The position numbers and the translations under genes are program-made. DNA of 17,195 nt from Clostridia bacterium (GTDB taxonomy: Bacteria > Bacillota_E > SLMV01 > PUMD01), in assembly GCA_003562655.1 (NCBI GenBank), contig PWUC01000031.1, forward strand, positions 1 to 17,195, given 5' to 3'. The first letter of the stretch is position 1. The number at the start of each line of letters is the position of its first letter. Positions 15,067 through 17,195 of this stretch are shown one piece after another. Below the pieces are notes generated by a model. It was given only the letters and a program-made list of their open reading frames with translations, was not told the DNA's origin and made no database searches.

Positions 15067-16920
15067 TCAGACGGTCAGCCACTCGACACCCAGCTCTGCC
15101 AGCCTGCTGGCCGTGGGACGTCCCAGGTCGTCCCAGCCCATCATGTGATAGTAGGCGAGACGCGCACGGTCGAGAGCCTTCGGATCTACCGCCATCCCCT
15201 CCGTGGGGCCGCTGGTGAAGGGAGTGAAGAACCGCTTACTGAGCAGATCGTCGCGGTCGTTGAATCCGCATCGGAGGTTGAACAGCCGCGCCATCGTGGC
15301 AGCCCGCTCTCCGATCTTGAGCAGCTCGTAAATGCTGGTATTCCAGCCGGTGACAGCCCGGGTGATCTCGAGGAACTCACGGGTGGACCAGGACACGAAA
15401 TAGCACATGACGGCACAGTTCTGCATGTGCTTGAAATTGCTCACGTAGTACATCATCCGCACCTTGGCGCCGCTGAGATCATCGGCCGGCAGTGGCTGGG
15501 TGATGCCGTAGATGTTGAGGGATTTTGCGCTCGTTTCGTAGGCAGTGTCGTGGATGTTGTGGCAGTGGTCGGCTCCCGTGGGAGAAACCGCGTAACCGAT
15601 CCCCAGGGCATGCTTCAGCCGGGGCTCGTGCATCGGGAGTTCCTGGCCCTTGACGTGAACACTCAGGGGCTCGGCCTCGGGACCGATCTCTTCTGCCGCC
15701 CGGGCACTGCCCTCGGCCAGCAGGTCTCCGACGCCCTCTCGGTGGGCTATCTTCTCGATGAGCGCAAGCAGGGCATCGGCGTTGCCGAAGCCGGCCTCCA
15801 GGCCATCCAGTTCATCAGCGGTGAGGACCCCGCGCTCATAGCACTCCATGACGAAACTTATTGTCATGCCACAGGAAATCGTGTCCAGCCCCCAGCGGTT
15901 GCACAGCTCGTTGCCCTTGCAGACCGCCTCCAGGTCATCGATCCCGCAGTTGGAACCCAAAGAGCCCAGGGTCTCATACTCGGGACCACCGTACAGGGGG
16001 TCAACGTCATACTTCTCGCCCTTGACCACCCGCTTGCAGTAGACCGGGCAGGCAAAGCAGTTGTCCCTCTCCACCAGCAGGGTATCCCGGAGCGTCTGAC
16101 CGGAAATGGCCTCGGCTCCCTCGAAATGCCCCTCCTGGAAGTTGCGCGTGGGCAGCCCCCCGCGGACATTCAGGGTCATGACCGTGGCGGGAGTTCCGGT
16201 TTCTTTCATGCCCGCACTGCGCTCCCCGTCGGCCACGGCCTTATTCATCATCCTGGCGTATTTTGTGACCTCATCCCTGTCGGCCACCGGAACCTCACCG
16301 GTGCCGCGGACGGCGATGGCGCGGAGCTTCTTCGAGCCCATCACCGCACCCATCCCGGTCCGGCCCGGGAAATGGGTCAGGTCGTTGATGACGCAGGCGA
16401 AACGCACCAGTTTCTCTCCGGCGATCCCGCACTGGGTGATCCGGATCCGGTCATCGCCGAGCTCCTCCCGTATCAGATCCTCCACGTCTCCGGTGTCCCT
16501 GCCCCAGAGATGATCGGCGTCACGGATCTCGACCTCGCCATCGTTGATCCACAGGTAGACGGGCTCATCAGCCTGTCCCTGCACCACGATGTGATCGAAG
16601 CCCGCCTTCTTGAGCTCAACCATCCACCATCCGCCGCCCTGGGTGTCGCCGAAACCTCCGGTGAGGGGCGACTTCGCCCCCACGCTATTCCGCCCGCTCC
16701 CCGCCAGGGGAGTCCCGGTCATGGCTCCGGTGGCGAAGATGATCCTGTTCTCCGGCCCCAGGGGATCGCAGTCCGCCGGGACTTCCTTAAGGAGGTAATA
16801 GGCGACGACGGCCGTTCCCCCCATGTACTTGCGGTACCAGTCGTCACCGGGCTCCTCCACCGTCGTTGTGCGATCACTCAGATTTACCCGCAGCACCCTG
16901 CCCACGTAACCGTAGGACAT
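15067..16920 (-). CDS. Tungsten-dependent aldehyde:ferredoxin oxidoreductase family
   Basis: The 617-aa protein has the length and motifs of the AOR family: oxygen-sensitive tungsten-bispyranopterin enzymes that oxidise aldehydes to carboxylates and reduce ferredoxin. It shows YMGGTAVVAYYLL (32-44), SGRNSVGAKSPLTGGFGDTQGG (75-96, cofactor-binding N domain), GRTGMGAVMGSKKLRAI (186-202) and the [4Fe-4S] ligands CFACPVYC (C288, C291, C295), with C506 (or C502) as the fourth. ATG 16920 follows AGGGGAGGT at good spacing. Only 6 nt separate it from the upstream DUF1893 gene, so they are co-transcribed. The substrate aldehyde cannot be read from the sequence. An anaerobic, tungsten-using lifestyle follows from the family. 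Confidence 0.94.
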   Translation of the reverse strand: MSYGYVGRVLRVNLSDRTTTVEEPGDDWYRKYMGGTAVVAYYLLKEVPADCDPLGPENRIIFATGAMTGTPLAGSGRNSVGAKSPLTGGFGDTQGGGWWMVELKKAGFDHIVVQGQADEPVYLWINDGEVEIRDADHLWGRDTGDVEDLIREELGDDRIRITQCGIAGEKLVRFACVINDLTHFPGRTGMGAVMGSKKLRAIAVRGTGEVPVADRDEVTKYARMMNKAVADGERSAGMKETGTPATVMTLNVRGGLPTRNFQEGHFEGAEAISGQTLRDTLLVERDNCFACPVYCKRVVKGEKYDVDPLYGGPEYETLGSLGSNCGIDDLEAVCKGNELCNRWGLDTISCGMTISFVMECYERGVLTADELDGLEAGFGNADALLALIEKIAHREGVGDLLAEGSARAAEEIGPEAEPLSVHVKGQELPMHEPRLKHALGIGYAVSPTGADHCHNIHDTAYETSAKSLNIYGITQPLPADDLSGAKVRMMYYVSNFKHMQNCAVMCYFVSWSTREFLEITRAVTGWNTSIYELLKIGERAATMARLFNLRCGFNDRDDLLSKRFFTPFTSGPTEGMAVDPKALDRARLAYYHMMGWDDLGRPTASRLAELGVEWLTV

Positions 16921-16926
16921 CCCTTT

Positions 16927-17195
16927 CTACCTCCCCTTCTGTTGACGCAGATGCCGGTTGAGAAAATCCCTTATCCTACCTTTTGCCTGCTCTCGATCTT
17001 CAGACTCAACGGCTATTTTCTCCATTGGACACATCCCCGTGCCCTCGCGGTTGGTGATCAGGGGCACCCGGGTCCCGGCCCTCACATGCACCCCCTGTTC
17101 GCGCAGGTAGGCCTCGGCCCTCTCACTGATGACCGGGGCATAGACACAGCGGACGGGGGCGTCCTGGGCGAAAAAGGCAGCCGCCAGCCCCACAA
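16927..17195 (-). CDS. DUF1893 (TM1506-like) protein, 5' end beyond window
   Basis: Only the C-terminal 88 or so residues are in the window; the gene runs off the right edge. VGLAAAFFAQDAPVRCVYAPVIS, YLREQGVHVRAG, VPLITNREGTGMCPME and the acidic EDREQAKGRIRDFL end match DUF1893, a deaminase-fold family known from TM1506. The CPME motif is intact, but no reaction is established. GTG 17193 at the edge is probably internal, because the family's N-terminal portion would precede it. It stops 6 nt before the AOR start, so the two form an operon, which hints at a role around the tungsten enzyme or redox metabolism. Confidence 0.8.
   Translation of the reverse strand, partial: VGLAAAFFAQDAPVRCVYAPVISERAEAYLREQGVHVRAGTRVPLITNREGTGMCPMEKIAVESEDREQAKGRIRDFLNRHLRQQKGR

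Noticed and set aside
1..17195. CRISPR arrays, insertion sequences, phage genes
   Set aside because: No repeated spacer pattern, transposase, terminal repeats or phage proteins were seen.

Overview
The window is about 17 kb of GC-rich, gene-dense bacterial DNA. Bacterial Shine-Dalgarno sites, one good sigma70-type promoter, an AddAB pair, bacterial SelA/SelD and a tungsten aldehyde oxidoreductase suggest an anaerobic bacterium, perhaps a high-GC Bacillota or a related deep lineage. That placement is inference; nothing here fixes the taxonomy.

Layout, left to right. A long leader (1-292) holds a strong hairpin and precedes a plus-strand gene (293-1393) for a half-length PurL-like member of the AIR synthase/SelD superfamily. 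A convergent gap (1394-1789) holds no gene I can support. Every other gene lies on the minus strand, so transcription runs right to left. In that order they are: a DUF1893 protein cut by the right edge; a tungsten aldehyde:ferredoxin oxidoreductase; an O6-methylguanine-DNA methyltransferase; an operon of an Lrp/AsnC regulator, selA and selD behind a clear promoter; a non-coding gap; a small basic ORF; an operon of addB, addA and two SIS-domain (UPF0309-type) paralogues with overlapping ends; and a Uma2-family nuclease with an excisionase-like DNA-binding domain.

How they work together. SelA makes selenocysteyl-tRNA from seryl-tRNA(Sec), using the selenophosphate made by SelD. The main result of this reading is that selD is itself a selenoprotein gene. 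Its true start is the ATG at 12337, behind a strong ribosome site. An in-frame TGA at 12272-12274 encodes the catalytic residue in a G-U-G-C-K motif, and a SECIS-like stem-loop follows at once. A caller that treats TGA as stop would begin selD at 12262 and lose the catalytic loop. SelB and tRNA-Sec are not in the window and must be elsewhere.

AddA and AddB form a helicase-nuclease for double-strand-break processing. Here AddB has no Walker A motif, while both subunits carry a nuclease motif and a four-cysteine iron-sulphur signature. The overlap of the two SIS genes with addA is unexplained.
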